DNA of 64,000 nt from contig NZ_JACVPP010000001.1 in the NCBI RefSeq assembly GCF_018881815.1, positions 1-64,000 on the forward strand. Reading direction: 5' to 3'. This DNA comes from Polynucleobacter sp. MWH-HuK1. GTDB lineage: Bacteria > Pseudomonadota > Gammaproteobacteria > Burkholderiales > Burkholderiaceae. Position 1 is the first letter of the stretch. Each line of letters opens with the position of its first letter. Shown one piece after another: positions 8,822 to 17,961 of the stretch. The notes below the pieces were generated by a model, which ran no database searches, had not been told where the DNA came from, and saw nothing but the letters and a program-made list of their open reading frames with translations. The position numbers and the translations under genes are program-made.

Positions 8822-10223
8822 ATTTTTTTTGCATCCCTAAAGAAATTAACTGTGCGCTAGCGCGATCAAATACTGAGCGCCAATCTCCAGGAGATTGCTG
8901 TCGAAATAAAGTCAAACTTTGATACCAATCAGATGTTGTCGAGTCTGGGCCCCATAACCAATGCGGAGAACTATCCAACAAAACCCAACATGGAACATTT
9001 AATGCACCACAAAGATGGGCTGTACTACTGCAGGTCATAATCACCAAATCCAGTTTCTGTAATATCAAAGCCGTGTCATTAAAGTTCTCAATATGGGGAA
9101 TAAGCTCATTAGAAATTACTGCTAAAGGCAATTTCTTCAAATCCTCTGAGCGCGGGCCCATCTGCAAAGAAAAAAGATTTACGCCAGGCAAAACAAAGTG
9201 ATTAAAAAACCAATCTAATGGCGCTGAACGATAGTTATTCCGCTTAAACGTCAAACTACCAGACCAGACAATACCAACCTTGAGGGATTTAGTATCACTC
9301 AAACGAGCTTGTAAGCGCTCACCATAAACATGTTGGCTTGGTGCTGGAGTGAGATAGCCATTTACTCCGGGTATTGGTTCGTCTTTAAAAAAACGAGGAG
9401 AATCTAAAAGTGAAGCAATGAAACCTTCTGTGCGCTCTTGTTTATGCTCTACATAATCAACAAATTGAATATCTGGAAAAGAATGTTCCATTAAAAGACG
9501 TAGCTCTGACTTTACTTCAACCAACAAATTTGGTGCTCTTTTCAGTAATAGCGGCAGGTAACGGGCGCACTGAATGTAATCACCAAAACCCTGCTCAGCA
9601 TACACAAACAACACTTCATCACTTAACTGCTGTCCGTCCCACTCTTTACCAAAGACTCGTCTTGGGGGCGCCTCCTCCATATTCCAACGATATTGATAAT
9701 TTTCAAAACCATTTCGGTAATCTTTAAGTGCTAATTGTGAGCGCGCAAGATCCCATCGCAAACCTTGTTTGTTGGGATCAATTTCAATAGCAGCTTGCAA
9801 GGCCTCAATTGCACCTGCATGATCTCCAGCCATAGCCAAGGCAATGCCATAGTTATGCCAAAGCTTGCCTTCAGGTTTCTCCGCCAAATCTAGTGCGTAG
9901 CGGTGCGCACTCATGGAGGCCATCGGGTAGTTTGAATCCTTTAAAGCATTACCCAAATTTGACCATGTGCCACCTTGTTTGCTATCAAGCTTTAATGCCA
10001 AGTGATACATCTGAATAGCTGCTTCTGGCTTACCCGTGCTTCGCAACGCAACGCCATAAGCATTTAGCAAAGCATGATTGGATAGTAGGGCTTTTTTATC
10101 TAATGCACTAAGCTCTTTGATGGCTTGATCATGCTGGCCTTGACCAATCAGCTTGGCAATTCGCTGATATGGGGTTAAGCTGGCACTTTGCAATTGATCT
10201 TGCGCAAGACTTTGCGTACTCAT
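8814..10223 (-). CDS. TPR-repeat protein with GT-B glycosyltransferase-like domain
   Basis: This 469-residue protein has an N-terminal array of tetratricopeptide repeats (about 20-185; for example GTWSNLGNALKDSNYPMAS, then KLWHNYGIALAMAGDHAGA). The C-terminal domain resembles GT9/GT41-type GT-B folds: VGIVWSGSLTFKRNNYRS, then a loss of the usual SVDT motif to MTCSSTAHLCGALNVP, then PHWLWGPDSTTSDWYQS. Proteins of this architecture are common in betaproteobacteria next to repeat adhesins. A role in glycosylating or chaperoning the secreted RTX proteins is an inference from context. The gene begins 5 bases after the stop of the small RTX gene and overlaps the ABC-like gene by 8 bases, so it belongs to one operon. 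There is no signal peptide, so it is expected to be cytoplasmic. Confidence 0.82.
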   Translation of the reverse strand: MSTQSLAQDQLQSASLTPYQRIAKLIGQGQHDQAIKELSALDKKALLSNHALLNAYGVALRSTGKPEAAIQMYHLALKLDSKQGGTWSNLGNALKDSNYPMASMSAHRYALDLAEKPEGKLWHNYGIALAMAGDHAGAIEALQAAIEIDPNKQGLRWDLARSQLALKDYRNGFENYQYRWNMEEAPPRRVFGKEWDGQQLSDEVLFVYAEQGFGDYIQCARYLPLLLKRAPNLLVEVKSELRLLMEHSFPDIQFVDYVEHKQERTEGFIASLLDSPRFFKDEPIPGVNGYLTPAPSQHVYGERLQARLSDTKSLKVGIVWSGSLTFKRNNYRSAPLDWFFNHFVLPGVNLFSLQMGPRSEDLKKLPLAVISNELIPHIENFNDTALILQKLDLVIMTCSSTAHLCGALNVPCWVLLDSSPHWLWGPDSTTSDWYQSLTLFRQQSPGDWRSVFDRASAQLISLGMQKKYE

Positions 10224-10228
10224 AATTC

Positions 10229-11947
10229 CTAAAAGTACGGAATATGGTTGTGATCAACGAGGGTTAAATCTGCCAAGGTTGGCGCCTCATTAATCAGTAA
10301 GAGTGCATCAAATTGGGCATCGCCGTCCCAATCAATCTGTAGGCCGCCATCCACCGACCATAATTGACCGGCTACTCCAGTAAAGCCATCTGAAGGTGCC
10401 ATTGAAAGCGTCACACTTGGATCAGTATTTAAAAGTGAGATGTGATCTTGACCAGATTCAAAGTCAGTAATCTCACCCAGGAAGCTATCTTGACTATTCA
10501 AAATAAAGGTATCTGAACCTAATCCACCCGTCAAAATATCCCCACCGCTACCACTGACTAAGGTATCCGAACCAGCGCCGCCACTAAGATTGTTAACGGC
10601 ATCATTGCCTACCAATAAATTATCTAGTGAATTACCAACTAAATTTACGTCGCTAGCATTTTCATTTGCTATAGCGACCTCAATATTGCTAGATAAGGTG
10701 TAGTCCACAGAGGCCTGCACAATGTCGTGACCTTGGGATGTATTCTCTATGATGATTTCACTACCGGTATAGATATAAACATCGTCGCCTGCGCCACCAA
10801 TTAACAGATCATTACCGCCGCCGCCATTCAGAATATCCGCCCCATATAAGCCGCTGAGAGTTTGTGCATCTGCCGATCCATTGATGCGCCAGCCAGTATC
10901 CAGACCAGTTAAATAAGGGCCTGCAGTACTAGCTTGGGTTGCATAAGCCTCAGTATCAATTGCAGCAATATTCTCAATGCCTGCAGTACCCAGATAATTT
11001 TCAACGCCAATATATGCAGTATCGCTTGAACCACCAGCTGCATCTTCAATTAACAGTGTGGAGTTTGAATAAATGGCATAAGTATCACTTCCCGCGCCGC
11101 CAATTAAGGTATCGCCACCAGACAATGAACCAAATAAAGTATCGGCATAACGCGTGCCTTCTACCACATCGCCAGACCCGGAGCTTAAATAAATAAACCC
11201 GCTTGGCTCAATTAAGAGATCGTCTTGGATTGCTGAAGAGGAGCCATCAAAAGAGTTATAAAAAGAACTGTAAGCGTATGGGCTAGATGCTGATGAAGCG
11301 TAATTAATGCTGTTAGCTGCCGTACTAGAAGCTTGCGCAATTCCGCCCTTGAGGCCCTGAAAGCCCGCGTTAAATTGTGCTGCACCATCACCAAGCATAG
11401 ATTCAGAAGCAAGCACTTCTGCATCGGCTTTTTCAGCATCTTCAGCGCCCGTAGAACCACGCTGAGATTTATCAGCGCTATCAGATTCACTACCAGACTC
11501 ATCACCTGGGCCAATGCCGGCCCCATCAGGGTGACTTGGATCAAACAAACTGTCAGACTCTAATGCGAAATCATTAAATTGAAAATTAGCACTGAGTGGT
11601 CTAGCTTGAATCGGAGCATCTACAAAGAAATTCTGAAAATCGAAAGTTGCATCAGGATTCACTAGACCTGAAAAAATATTCTGCTCTACCCCTTGGTAAG
11701 CAAATTGACTAGGAATGTAATGGCTTGTTTCGCTTGCTATATCCGCGACCGCGCCAACCGTTTCAGAAGGAGCGGGTAGGGCATCAAACATGCGAGGATC
11801 AACTACATCATAGCCAGACATTTGCATACCAGACAATGCGCCTGCAACGGCAACTAAATTTGCATTTGCCGCAGAAACGCCAACAGCAGAGCTAGTAGAC
11901 TGAACTACTGCTCTCGCTGCATCAATGAGGACGTTTATTTGAGCCAT
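10229..11947 (-). CDS. RTX calcium-binding repeat protein, likely type I secretion substrate
   Basis: This protein is 572 residues long and acidic. The N-terminal 210 residues are rich in Ala, Ser, Asp and Glu and have low complexity. Hemolysin-type nonapeptide repeats begin at about residue 250 (RYADTLFGSLSGGDTLIGG), recur near 365 (ADILNGGGGNDLLIGGAGDD) and again near 455 (AVNNLSGGAGSDTLVSGSGG). The C-terminus resembles serralysin/RTX secretion-signal domains (ITDFESGQDHISLL, then LQIDWDGDAQFDALLLI). It lacks an N-terminal signal peptide, as expected for a type I substrate. It is the first gene of the minus-strand secretion operon, so the promoter should lie above 11947. The function of the secreted product is unknown. 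A short surface or regulatory RTX protein is likely, because no protease HExxH motif was seen. Confidence 0.85.
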   Translation of the reverse strand: MAQINVLIDAARAVVQSTSSAVGVSAANANLVAVAGALSGMQMSGYDVVDPRMFDALPAPSETVGAVADIASETSHYIPSQFAYQGVEQNIFSGLVNPDATFDFQNFFVDAPIQARPLSANFQFNDFALESDSLFDPSHPDGAGIGPGDESGSESDSADKSQRGSTGAEDAEKADAEVLASESMLGDGAAQFNAGFQGLKGGIAQASSTAANSINYASSASSPYAYSSFYNSFDGSSSAIQDDLLIEPSGFIYLSSGSGDVVEGTRYADTLFGSLSGGDTLIGGAGSDTYAIYSNSTLLIEDAAGGSSDTAYIGVENYLGTAGIENIAAIDTEAYATQASTAGPYLTGLDTGWRINGSADAQTLSGLYGADILNGGGGNDLLIGGAGDDVYIYTGSEIIIENTSQGHDIVQASVDYTLSSNIEVAIANENASDVNLVGNSLDNLLVGNDAVNNLSGGAGSDTLVSGSGGDILTGGLGSDTFILNSQDSFLGEITDFESGQDHISLLNTDPSVTLSMAPSDGFTGVAGQLWSVDGGLQIDWDGDAQFDALLLINEAPTLADLTLVDHNHIPYF

Positions 11948-12554
11948 AAGGTAAATCTACCGCCAGCACCATCAAAACCACCAAGATCATTGCCATCTCG
12001 GAGCGTTCGATTATGAATAGATATTTTTATTGTTTAGTTCTTAATTTTAAAGGAATTTTCTTGATTTGAAAGCTCCAGGAATGGCAATTTCGGGGCTGGG
12101 CAGCCTTGGAAAAGGCAACTGCATTATCAACACACTAAAAATCCCCCAATAAGTATTTAAGCAATTGATTTTATTGAATTATTTATTAATATTTAGGATG
12201 TCATTACAAAATCTCATGCAAAAGCTGTCTATCGTATTGGCCCTGCAACCGCCACCGAATACAAAGAGCGAACCTCAAGAAAGCACCTAGAGAAGTAGAT
12301 TACAGTCCTACCCGGTTTTTTGCGCAAGAATTTAAAAAAATCCCCAATTAGATCGGAATTTAAAAGGCTCTTAATCCCAACTTAGCAGAATATACAGTGA
12401 GAACATTAATCTAGGTCTAAAGGTCTAAATATCTCTACTACGATATTAAAGAGGACAATAAAGCTGAGAAAACCGAATTAAAGTGTAATCTTAAAAAACT
12501 TTAGCCATACCCGCTTGAATTTTTTCTAGCGCCCAAGAAGCAATATTAATGTGC
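11948..12554. other. AT-rich intergenic region, no gene recognised
   Basis: About 600 bases separate the small RTX gene from the Fis-like pseudogene. Both strands are full of stops and no family motif was seen. It must hold the promoter of the secretion operon on the minus strand, but no convincing -35/-10 pair could be picked. A short direct repeat (aggtctaaaggtctaaa) occurs near 12413. Confidence 0.4.
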
Positions 12555-12821
12555 TCAATTATTTTTTTGGTATAGGTATTTGCGGATAGTAGCAGCATGC
12601 AAACCAATAAGCTGATTGGCAACAAGAACATTGGACTCGTCTAAAGCAAACGCATCTAGACCAATCTGGGTGCAACTGCATAAAATCTTGAATAGGCCAG
12701 AATCTCTTGGATTAGGTATTTCTTCAAGAATTGAATGCAAAATTTTCTCTTGTTAGACGCGATCTGTAAATGAATTTACAAAAAATTGCTTAAGTTCAGA
12801 GAGAAGTTGATTAGCTGACAT
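12555..12821 (-). pseudogene. Fis-like DNA-binding protein remnant with in-frame stop
   Basis: From an ATG at 12821 the frame reads MSANQLLSELKQFFVNSFTD then RV, then a TAA stop at 12755-12753. The same frame continues as QEKILHSILEEIPNPRDSG and ends SNVLVANQLIGLHAATIRKY. The tail resembles the helix-turn-helix of Fis/NtrC-type proteins (pattern NQ-x-AA-x-LLGI-x-x-x-TLRKKL). A different frame downstream (to about 12500) gives a further IEHINIASWALEKIQAG. The gene is therefore probably broken by a nonsense mutation and possibly a frameshift. A short product starting at the TTG at 12740 cannot be excluded. The family call is from pattern memory only. Confidence 0.5.
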
Positions 12822-12871
12822 AGTTCATCGCAACTTTAGCGTATATCAAGATAATTGTGCAAGCTTTAATC

Positions 12872-14902
12872 TTAAATAGAATGCTCATAATCCACTCCAT
12901 CGCGATTAGGCTGGTAGCCAGGGACTAATCTTATGAGCATACTTCTAATCAACTTGCTATCATTTGCATTCAAAGCTAAGTTAAGCTTTTCAAGCTCCTG
13001 TTGCAGCTGATCCCATGGCAAAAACTCTTCATGCGCCTTCATGATTTTAGGGTGATTAGTTGCCCGCGGGCTATCGCCAATGAGGAGCTCCTCGTAGAGC
13101 TTTTCCCCTGGGCGCAAACCAGTGACCTTAATTTCAATATCGCCGTTAGGATGGGCATCATCCTTAACCAATAGGCCTGATAAATAAACCATACGTACAG
13201 CCAAATCATAAATTCGTATGGGCTCGCCCATATTTAAGACAAAAACATCTCCACCGCTGGCCATTGCGCTAGCTTGAATTACCAGCTGAGCCGCCTCGGG
13301 AATAGTCATAAAATAACGTGTTACCTCAAAATGCGTCAAAGTAATAGGTCCACCAGCTGCAATTTGGGAACTAAAAAGTGGCGCTACGGAACCAGAGGAG
13401 CCAAGTACATTGCCAAATCTAACCATTGAAAATGTAGTTGAATGTTCGCCCTTAAAAGAAATATCCGCCATTGCTTGTAAAACAAGCTCAGCAATGCGTT
13501 TACTTGCCCCCATAACATTGGTAGGTCTAACCGCTTTATCAGTACTCACCAGAATAAAGTGGGGTACGCCACACTCCAAGCTCACCTGTGCGCAAGTGAA
13601 AGTCCCGAACACATTATTGCGAATACCTTCCGCAGGATTTTGCTCTACCAAGGGAACATGCTTATAAGCAGCAGTATGAAAAACAGTAGTAGGTTGATGG
13701 GCCTTAAAAATTTTCATCAATAATTCACCATCACGCACTGAAGCTATGCAGGGTATTAACTTTATTGGCATCAACGAGGGAGAAAATTCAGCGCCATCTC
13801 TGATCGGCTCAGAACAGCTATCATCTAAATCAATAAGTGCCGTCTTCAATTCTTCATAGATTAAATAAAGGGAGTGCTCGCTTATATCAAGCAGAATCAA
13901 TGCCTTAGGGGAGAACCTAATAATCTGGCGACATAATTCACTGCCAATTGAGCCCCCAGCCCCACTAACCAAAACGACTTGATTACGGATATTTTTTTCA
14001 AGTAACTCAACTTGGGGCGGGACAACCTCCCGCCCAAGCAAGTCATTCATATCCAAATCATGTAAGTCCGAAATTCTGACTCGACCAGAAGCTAAATCAT
14101 TCAATCCAGGCAATGTTCGAACGCGAACCCCGCACCCCCCTAATGAGTTAATAATTGCGCTTCTGCGACTCTGATTAGCCGAAGGAATGGCCAATAACAC
14201 ATCGGTAACATCTAAACGATGGATTAGACCTTGTAAATCAGTACTAGCGTACACATGAAGTCCATTAATAGTGCTCCTATGCAATTGAGGGTCATCATCA
14301 ATAAAACCTTTGACCACCATTTCTTGGCTACTCGTTAAGCTAACTGCCAATTGACGGCCCGCAGCGCCAGCACCATAAATTAATGCATTCGGTTGAGCGC
14401 TATGAAATAATTTTTGAAAGTTATTAATACTACCCAACCAATGACGAACAAAATATCGACTTGCGCCAATCCCAATAAAGAGAACAATTGGCTGAATTAC
14501 CCCAATTGAGCGAGGCACGCCATCTATGCCAAGGAGTGTAAATGTACAGAAAAATAAGGTGCCATATATGATAAAAACACGCACTATTGAGGCAAACGCA
14601 GCTGAGCCAATGTATCTAAAAATAGCTCGATATAAGCCAAAGAAAATAAAGAGGGGCAATGAAAATCCAATTGCGGCAATCAATACTATCCATTGATTGC
14701 CGTGAAAATAACCCCATTGATCCAATCGAAGTCCAAATGCAAGCCAAACACTAAACCCAGAAATAAGAGCATCAGAAACGATCACCAAACCACGCTTCGC
14801 TGAGCGAGGTAGATTTAATAGAGATTGCTTAGTTGCATTAATTGGCACAATGTAATTATAAATATTAGAATCAAATACCTTTAAGAAGGATGAAATTAAC
14901 AT
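12872..14902 (-). CDS. wbpM: Membrane-bound nucleotide-sugar 4,6-dehydratase, WbpM/CapD/PglF family
   Basis: This 676-residue enzyme converts UDP-GlcNAc to a UDP-4-keto-6-deoxy sugar, the precursor of QuiNAc, FucNAc or bacillosamine-type residues. Four membrane segments occupy about residues 30-150. A first Rossmann domain starts at YGAGAAGRQL (about 176). The catalytic SDR domain starts at GAGGSIGSELCRQ (about 314) and carries STDKAVRPTNVMGASKR near residue 450, where Met and Lys replace the usual Tyr-x-x-x-Lys arrangement, as in WbpM. Length is typical for the long form of the family. It lies about 45 bases downstream of the rffA-like gene and is probably the last gene of that operon. A decayed second copy is present at 40610-41820, so this appears to be the functional one. 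Confidence 0.93.
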   Translation of the reverse strand: MLISSFLKVFDSNIYNYIVPINATKQSLLNLPRSAKRGLVIVSDALISGFSVWLAFGLRLDQWGYFHGNQWIVLIAAIGFSLPLFIFFGLYRAIFRYIGSAAFASIVRVFIIYGTLFFCTFTLLGIDGVPRSIGVIQPIVLFIGIGASRYFVRHWLGSINNFQKLFHSAQPNALIYGAGAAGRQLAVSLTSSQEMVVKGFIDDDPQLHRSTINGLHVYASTDLQGLIHRLDVTDVLLAIPSANQSRRSAIINSLGGCGVRVRTLPGLNDLASGRVRISDLHDLDMNDLLGREVVPPQVELLEKNIRNQVVLVSGAGGSIGSELCRQIIRFSPKALILLDISEHSLYLIYEELKTALIDLDDSCSEPIRDGAEFSPSLMPIKLIPCIASVRDGELLMKIFKAHQPTTVFHTAAYKHVPLVEQNPAEGIRNNVFGTFTCAQVSLECGVPHFILVSTDKAVRPTNVMGASKRIAELVLQAMADISFKGEHSTTFSMVRFGNVLGSSGSVAPLFSSQIAAGGPITLTHFEVTRYFMTIPEAAQLVIQASAMASGGDVFVLNMGEPIRIYDLAVRMVYLSGLLVKDDAHPNGDIEIKVTGLRPGEKLYEELLIGDSPRATNHPKIMKAHEEFLPWDQLQQELEKLNLALNANDSKLIRSMLIRLVPGYQPNRDGVDYEHSI

Positions 14903-14947
14903 AGCATAATGCTAATACCTTAATATGAGGACGATTGATAATTTGCT

Positions 14948-16084
14948 CTACCTATGCATAGTTACACTTTTTAAGACTTGTACAACTTTGTCTTGCTGTT
15001 GCTCTGTCAAGCCTACCCACAAAGGGAGACGTATCAAGCGTTCAGATTGAGCATTAGTGTTTGCCATCGACCCATTTACGCGGCCAAATCTCCGACCAGC
15101 AGGTGATGAATGCAATGGTACATAGTGAAATACTGAATTTATATCCCTATTCTTGAACCCCTGAAGCACCTTCTCCCGATCAGTTCCTGGTGCCAGCAAA
15201 AAATAGTACATATGTGCATTGTGCTGACAATCGTCAGGTACGATTGGGCGACGGAGGATACCTTTGGACTCTAGGGGTTCAAGCAACCTATGATAATGAC
15301 GCCAAATCGCCAGACGCTCTTTAGTGATTCGATCAGCCTCTTCAAGCTGCGCCAAAAGAAATGCAGCCACTATTTCTCCAGGCAGAAATGAAGAACCAAT
15401 TTCTTGCCACGTATACTTGTCAACTTCACCTCGGAAATAACGGCTACGGTCAGTACCTTTTTCTCGAATAATTTCTGCTCGCAAAGCCAACTCGGGATCA
15501 TTGACCAGCAACGCACCCCCCTCACCTGAAATTACATTCTTTGTTTCATGGAAACTATAGGCACCAAGGTCTCCGATACTACCCAATGAGCGTCCTTTAT
15601 AACTAGCCATAACACCTTGAGCAGCATCTTCAATTACTTTTAGCTTATGATGCATAGCGATATCCATAATGGAATTCATCTCGCAGGCCACGCCGGCATA
15701 GTGCACTGGTACTATTGCCCTAGTACGCGGGGTAATGGCTGCTTCGATAAGGCGCTCGTCAAGATTCAGAGTGTCTTCACGGATATCTACAAATACCGGC
15801 ACGCCGCCGCGTAGTACGAAAGCATTCGCCGTGGAAACAAAAGTATAGGACGGCATGATGATTTCATCACCCGGCTGAACGTTAATCAATAAGGCCGCCA
15901 TTTCTAGCGCAGCAGTGCAAGAGTTAGTCAACAATACCTTCTTGCAGTCGCTGTATTGCTCGAGCCATTGATGGCAACGCTTGGTGAATGAACCATCACC
16001 CGCTAGCATATTATTAAATTTTGCCTCGGCAATGTAAGACATCTCCTTGCCTGTCAAGTAAGGCCTGTTAAAGGGGATCTTCAT
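14948..16084 (-). CDS. rffA: dTDP-4-amino-4,6-dideoxygalactose transaminase (RffA/WecE)
   Basis: This PLP-dependent DegT/DnrJ/EryC1 aminotransferase of 378 residues matches my recollection of E. coli RffA almost throughout: TNSCTAALEMAALL, GDEIIMPSYTFVSTANAF, PVHYAGVACEM, VIEDAAQGVM. The PLP-lysine region is SFHETKNVISGEGGA. The expected reaction is amination of dTDP-4-keto-6-deoxyglucose to dTDP-Fuc4N. The start chosen is ATG 16084 (MKIPFNRPYLTG), because it overlaps the upstream methyltransferase stop as ATGA and matches the family N-terminus. An ATG at 16123 is in frame but would overlap further. No rmlA/rmlB pair lies in the window, so dTDP-4-keto-6-deoxyglucose must be supplied elsewhere. 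Confidence 0.92.
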   Translation of the reverse strand: MKIPFNRPYLTGKEMSYIAEAKFNNMLAGDGSFTKRCHQWLEQYSDCKKVLLTNSCTAALEMAALLINVQPGDEIIMPSYTFVSTANAFVLRGGVPVFVDIREDTLNLDERLIEAAITPRTRAIVPVHYAGVACEMNSIMDIAMHHKLKVIEDAAQGVMASYKGRSLGSIGDLGAYSFHETKNVISGEGGALLVNDPELALRAEIIREKGTDRSRYFRGEVDKYTWQEIGSSFLPGEIVAAFLLAQLEEADRITKERLAIWRHYHRLLEPLESKGILRRPIVPDDCQHNAHMYYFLLAPGTDREKVLQGFKNRDINSVFHYVPLHSSPAGRRFGRVNGSMANTNAQSERLIRLPLWVGLTEQQQDKVVQVLKSVTMHR

Positions 16085-16698
16085 TGCTGGCATACCATGA
16101 TGCAGTGCGTATACGGAATCCATGCTCTATGATGCACTTCAACTCGTGGTGATTCAAAAAAAACACTAGCCAAGGCTTCATAACCAGTCTTATCTCGTAT
16201 ATTCTGGCCTCTGTCTCCACGAATCAGTAAACGAGCAATAGGATTTTGTAAAGGATCAAAGCATGGGTCAATTGTCAAAAACCTGCCACCTGGTTTCAGT
16301 GCTTTAGTAGCGAGGCGGATGACGTCTGCCGCAACAGAATCGTCTAGATGATGAAGTAAACCGAGCGCAAGAACAATATCAAATAATGGTAAAGATTCTA
16401 AATCTGTAATTTGTAGTTGCTTACAGTGAAATTTTCCACGTGGGCCAAATTTTTTATGTGCATGCTTAATATAAGCACCGTCGACATCAAACCCATAATA
16501 ATCAACTCCTGGCATATAAGCCAAAATGTCTGCCGGACCACAACCTATATCAAGAACCTTCATCCCAGGAAATGACTTAACAAAATTTTCAACAAACCAC
16601 TTGCGACCTTGATGAGCGCCCATCATGGACTGAAATACTCTATAAATGGATGGGTGAGACAAAATTGCCCTTATGCCATGAGTTATCTGGGCCATCAA
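16081..16698 (-). CDS. Class I SAM-dependent methyltransferase
   Basis: This is a 205-residue enzyme with a clear motif I, MKVLDIGCGPADILAY (about 50-65). An acidic loop (FDIVLALGLLHHL) follows, then the ALKPGGRFLTIDP strand of motif III. No membrane segment or extra domain is seen. It is translationally coupled on both sides by 4-base ATGA overlaps with the next methyltransferase and with rffA. It probably methylates a sugar or lipid-linked intermediate of this glycan. The exact acceptor cannot be told from sequence. Confidence 0.85.
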   Translation of the reverse strand: MMAQITHGIRAILSHPSIYRVFQSMMGAHQGRKWFVENFVKSFPGMKVLDIGCGPADILAYMPGVDYYGFDVDGAYIKHAHKKFGPRGKFHCKQLQITDLESLPLFDIVLALGLLHHLDDSVAADVIRLATKALKPGGRFLTIDPCFDPLQNPIARLLIRGDRGQNIRDKTGYEALASVFFESPRVEVHHRAWIPYTHCIMVCQQ

Positions 16699-17588
16699 TA
16701 AACCCCCGAATCAGAAATTTTTTCTACCCTGCAGTCCATGACCGGTTGGAGTATAGCGGGCATAAACCGGAGCAGATGATGCAGTTGTAATCCCACAAAT
16801 AGTATCAGTAACTTGCGCATGGTTGGTGAGCGGCGATTTGAAAAATTTCTATCAGAGGAAATACGCTCTAGTGTCGATACCAATAAAAGAGGATTGAAAG
16901 TAACCCGTATCCATGGAAGCTTTTTAGAGATTCTGTGTACCTGCACAACGCTGATCCAATTAAGCGACTTCCACAAACCCAAAGGATCTGGAATATCTCT
17001 ACTACTGAGTATTTTTTGACTTAGCACTATTTCTGTAAGTCGTTTAGAAAACAAGGTCGGAATGTTGAAATGGGGCTCATATGGAAACAGATAATTTGGG
17101 CAAGTAAATCTATAGCTTGCCCCAATAACTAGACTTCGCCCAACATTGGCAAAAACTAGTGCAACATTATCCACATGCTCCATCACATTTATTGAAAACG
17201 CATAATCAAAACAATTATGTGTAGTTAAATTTTCGGCATTTAGATCTAGAACTTTAGGACTGAACCCTAACATGGTTGCTCTTTGCTGCACCATCCGCCG
17301 CATCTGCTCAAAATGCGAAAATCCCGAAGCAGTTGGCTCAAGTGCAGTGACATGAAACCCCTCCCTGACCAGTTGGCAACTGAGCAATAGCAAACCAGCA
17401 CCAACTTCGATGATTCTTGCCCCCGGTTGCAAACGCTCTAAATCTGAGGCAATAAAACGCCGACCGAATATGGCTTCCGCTGAATAGATATCGAAAAGGG
17501 GAAGTAGCGATGGAGCTGCGTCCATAATAAAAGCACGAACATCAGCCAGCCACCACTCGATTGAATCTGGCTCCAGCACATCAGACAT
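16695..17588 (-). CDS. Class I SAM-dependent methyltransferase, second copy
   Basis: This 297-residue protein has motif I GARIIEVGAGLLLLSCQLV (about 60-78), then the acidic VTALEPTASGF loop and FDYAFSINVMEHV near residue 120. The last 30 residues or so (LLILFVGLQLHHLLRFMPAIL) are hydrophobic and may contact the membrane, which fits a lipid-linked substrate. It overlaps the preceding small membrane protein by 8 bases and the following methyltransferase by 4. Together with the neighbours it forms part of the rffA operon. The acceptor is unknown. Confidence 0.8.
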   Translation of the reverse strand: MSDVLEPDSIEWWLADVRAFIMDAAPSLLPLFDIYSAEAIFGRRFIASDLERLQPGARIIEVGAGLLLLSCQLVREGFHVTALEPTASGFSHFEQMRRMVQQRATMLGFSPKVLDLNAENLTTHNCFDYAFSINVMEHVDNVALVFANVGRSLVIGASYRFTCPNYLFPYEPHFNIPTLFSKRLTEIVLSQKILSSRDIPDPLGLWKSLNWISVVQVHRISKKLPWIRVTFNPLLLVSTLERISSDRNFSNRRSPTMRKLLILFVGLQLHHLLRFMPAILQPVMDCRVEKISDSGVY

Positions 17589-17946
17589 CTAGGCCCATAC
17601 CCAAGGCAATGCCACAAAAGATGAATAAGATGGCAGAGATTGTTTTTTCAATAAGCGTTTCTGACAGAAAAAACCGACCGCCAAAGAACGTCATTGTAAA
17701 TATATTATCGATGTACGCGGGAAATGTCACTTTCAACGGCAGTTGCGCAACCATAAAGGCTTGGCAAATGAATTCAGCAAAGCCGCTGCGAATGCTAATA
17801 AGATTGTTGGATCGGGCAAATATGGCGGGACGCTCTAAAGTTGCGATGTTTACATGAGACCTTATTCTATTAGATCGTAACTTCAAAATCAACTGGTTAG
17901 ATGTCACCAAAAGCACAATCCGCAAAATTAATAGGTAGTTTTTCAC
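17581..17946 (-). CDS. Small multidrug-resistance/ArnE-like four-helix membrane protein
   Basis: This 121-residue protein has about four hydrophobic segments (NYLLILRIVLLVTSNQLIL, FAEFICQAFMVAQLPLK, FPAYIDNIFTMTFFGG, TISAILFIFCGIALGMG). The order resembles ArnE/ArnF-type and EmrE-like proteins, which flip or export small amphipathic substrates. In glycan clusters such proteins are proposed to flip undecaprenyl-phosphate-linked monosaccharides for later glycan decoration. That role would fit the GtrB-type glycosyltransferase at 21794-22729, but it is inference. It overlaps the following methyltransferase by 8 bases. Confidence 0.7.
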   Translation of the reverse strand: MKNYLLILRIVLLVTSNQLILKLRSNRIRSHVNIATLERPAIFARSNNLISIRSGFAEFICQAFMVAQLPLKVTFPAYIDNIFTMTFFGGRFFLSETLIEKTISAILFIFCGIALGMGLDV

Positions 17947-17961
17947 ATTTTTTCGCTTCCC

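Noticed and set aside
10939..11563. Open frames on both strands inside the small RTX gene
   Set aside because: They are shadows of the repetitive RTX coding sequence, with no ribosome-binding site and no family resemblance.
11948..12040. RTX-like peptide (LRDGNDLGGFDGAGG) readable upstream of the small RTX gene
   Set aside because: The frame has no start codon, is bounded by a stop within 30 codons, and is probably chance or a tiny remnant.
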